Below, one piece after another: positions 63,444-64,000 of a DNA stretch of 64,000 nt. The notes beneath the pieces are model-generated. The model was given only the letters and a program-made list of their open reading frames with translations, was not told the origin of the DNA and did not search any database. The stretch is from NCBI GenBank assembly GCA_963813525.1, contig CAWEZI010000005.1, positions 2,728,001 to 2,792,000 of the forward strand, in the 5' to 3' direction. Source of the DNA: Bog-756 sp963813525. Its GTDB lineage: Bacteria; Actinomycetota; Acidimicrobiia; Acidimicrobiales; RAAP-2. A program made the position numbers and the translations under genes. Every line of letters begins with the position of its first letter. The first letter of the stretch is position 1.

Positions 63444-64000
63444 GTGACACGAATTCGCCATGCCCTCGGGGGCCGGCAGTTCTTCATCACCGGAGCCACC
63501 GGATTCCTGGGAACAGCCCTGGTCGAGCGATTGCTGCGCTCGGTCCCCGAATCCCGGGTGGTGCTCCTGGTGCGCCCCGGACGCCGGACGACACCGGCCC
63601 AGCGGGTGTCCCGCGAGATCCTCCGCAACGATTGCTTCGACCGGCTGCGCGAGCAGTACGGCGACCGCTTCGAGACCGAGGTGGCCAGCCGGGTCACGGC
63701 GGTGGCCGGCGATGTGACCACCGATGGCCTCGGTCTCGACGAGGAGGGCCGCCAACTTCTGTCGGAGTGCGACATCGTCATCCATTCTGCCGCCGCCGTC
63801 AGTTTCGACTCGCCTCTCGACGCGGCCGTCGAAGTCAACCTGCTCGGGCCCTCCCGTGTGGCCGCGGCCACGGTCGCCGCCCGGGGGCTGGCGGCCGAGC
63901 AGGGCCGGGCCGGGCCGATCCACTACCTCCCGGTGTCCACCGCCTACGTAGCCGGTACGCATCAGGGCGAGGCCCGAGAGGAGCTGCTCGGCACCTCCCG
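63444..64000 (+). CDS. Fatty acyl-CoA reductase-like SDR (partial, runs past the window)
   Basis: 185 residues visible without a stop. FFITGATGFLGTALVERLL near 13-31 is the nucleotide-binding motif of the extended SDR/male-sterility (NAD-binding-4) family. VVLLVRPGRR and VAGDVT follow, then CDIVIHSAAAVSFDSPL near 110-126 and VEVNLLGPSRVA. Such enzymes reduce fatty acyl-CoA to alcohol or aldehyde, or act in wax-ester and lipid synthesis. GTG at 63444. Divergent from the TetR gene, with which it shares the palindrome. Confidence 0.8.
   Translation, partial: MTRIRHALGGRQFFITGATGFLGTALVERLLRSVPESRVVLLVRPGRRTTPAQRVSREILRNDCFDRLREQYGDRFETEVASRVTAVAGDVTTDGLGLDEEGRQLLSECDIVIHSAAAVSFDSPLDAAVEVNLLGPSRVAAATVAARGLAAEQGRAGPIHYLPVSTAYVAGTHQGEAREELLGTS

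Noticed and set aside
1..64000. CRISPR array, rRNA genes, riboswitches
   Set aside because: No regularly spaced repeats, rRNA segments or recognised riboswitch cores were seen on either strand.

Overview
The window is high-GC DNA with actinobacterial gene families: a deazaflavin-dependent nitroreductase, DUF427, TIGR02206/YwaF, an AfsR-like SARP regulator, a CU044_5270-type ECF partner, a HicB-like/DUF4097 pair, IS481 and IS110. GTG and TTG starts are common, and neighbouring genes often overlap as GTGA or ATGA. An uncultured or environmental actinobacterium, possibly of class Acidimicrobiia, fits best. That placement is inference; the sequence carries no rRNA or other lineage marker.

Layout. 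0-5 kb: a secreted esterase, a tightly coupled four-gene membrane operon (YwaF-like protein, MFS permease, two related small membrane proteins) and an SDR. 5.0-7.1 kb: a long stretch with no convincing gene, holding paired inverted repeats and possible MerR remnants. 7.1-17.3 kb: a catabolic-type block with an aldehyde dehydrogenase, SDRs, two D-aminoacylase-like amidohydrolases, an amidohydrolase-2 protein, a cyclase-family hydrolase, a SnoaL/NTF2-like protein and a TetR regulator, with palindromes in its divergent promoters. 17.5-25 kb: membrane proteins, including a COG4705/COG4280 cluster, a secreted lipase, and a HicB-like gene followed by a frameshifted DUF4097 gene. 25-37 kb: a mosaic of single genes (GNAT, zinc alcohol dehydrogenase, HD phosphohydrolase, ECF sigma factor with membrane partner, class III nucleotidyl cyclase, VOC protein, methyltransferase, Erm-type methyltransferase, quinone oxidoreductase) with broken genes between them.

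37.7-48 kb: a frameshifted SARP/AAA regulator, two large exported repeat proteins (YVTN/PKD/IPT and RCC1), DUF427 and DUF3445 genes. 49-59 kb is the mobile zone: two different IS110-family elements in tandem with structured leader DNA (candidate bridge RNA), a 15-bp inverted repeat, a decayed HTH gene, a twice-disrupted tyrosine recombinase, and an IS481 element with an amber codon lying 7 bp from the 3' end of a tRNA-Val gene. 59-64 kb returns to ordinary chromosome: an amidase, a divergent VOC protein, a membrane protein, and a TetR regulator divergent from a partial fatty acyl-CoA reductase, with a perfect palindrome between them.

The strongest leads are the bridge-RNA-like structure beside the second IS110 recombinase, the probable boundaries of the first IS110 element, the two compact clusters of uncharacterised membrane proteins, and the Erm homologue with a variant N-terminus and overlapping leader ORF. 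At least six genes carry a single disabling change. That points to active decay or to sequence errors, and read support would separate the two.
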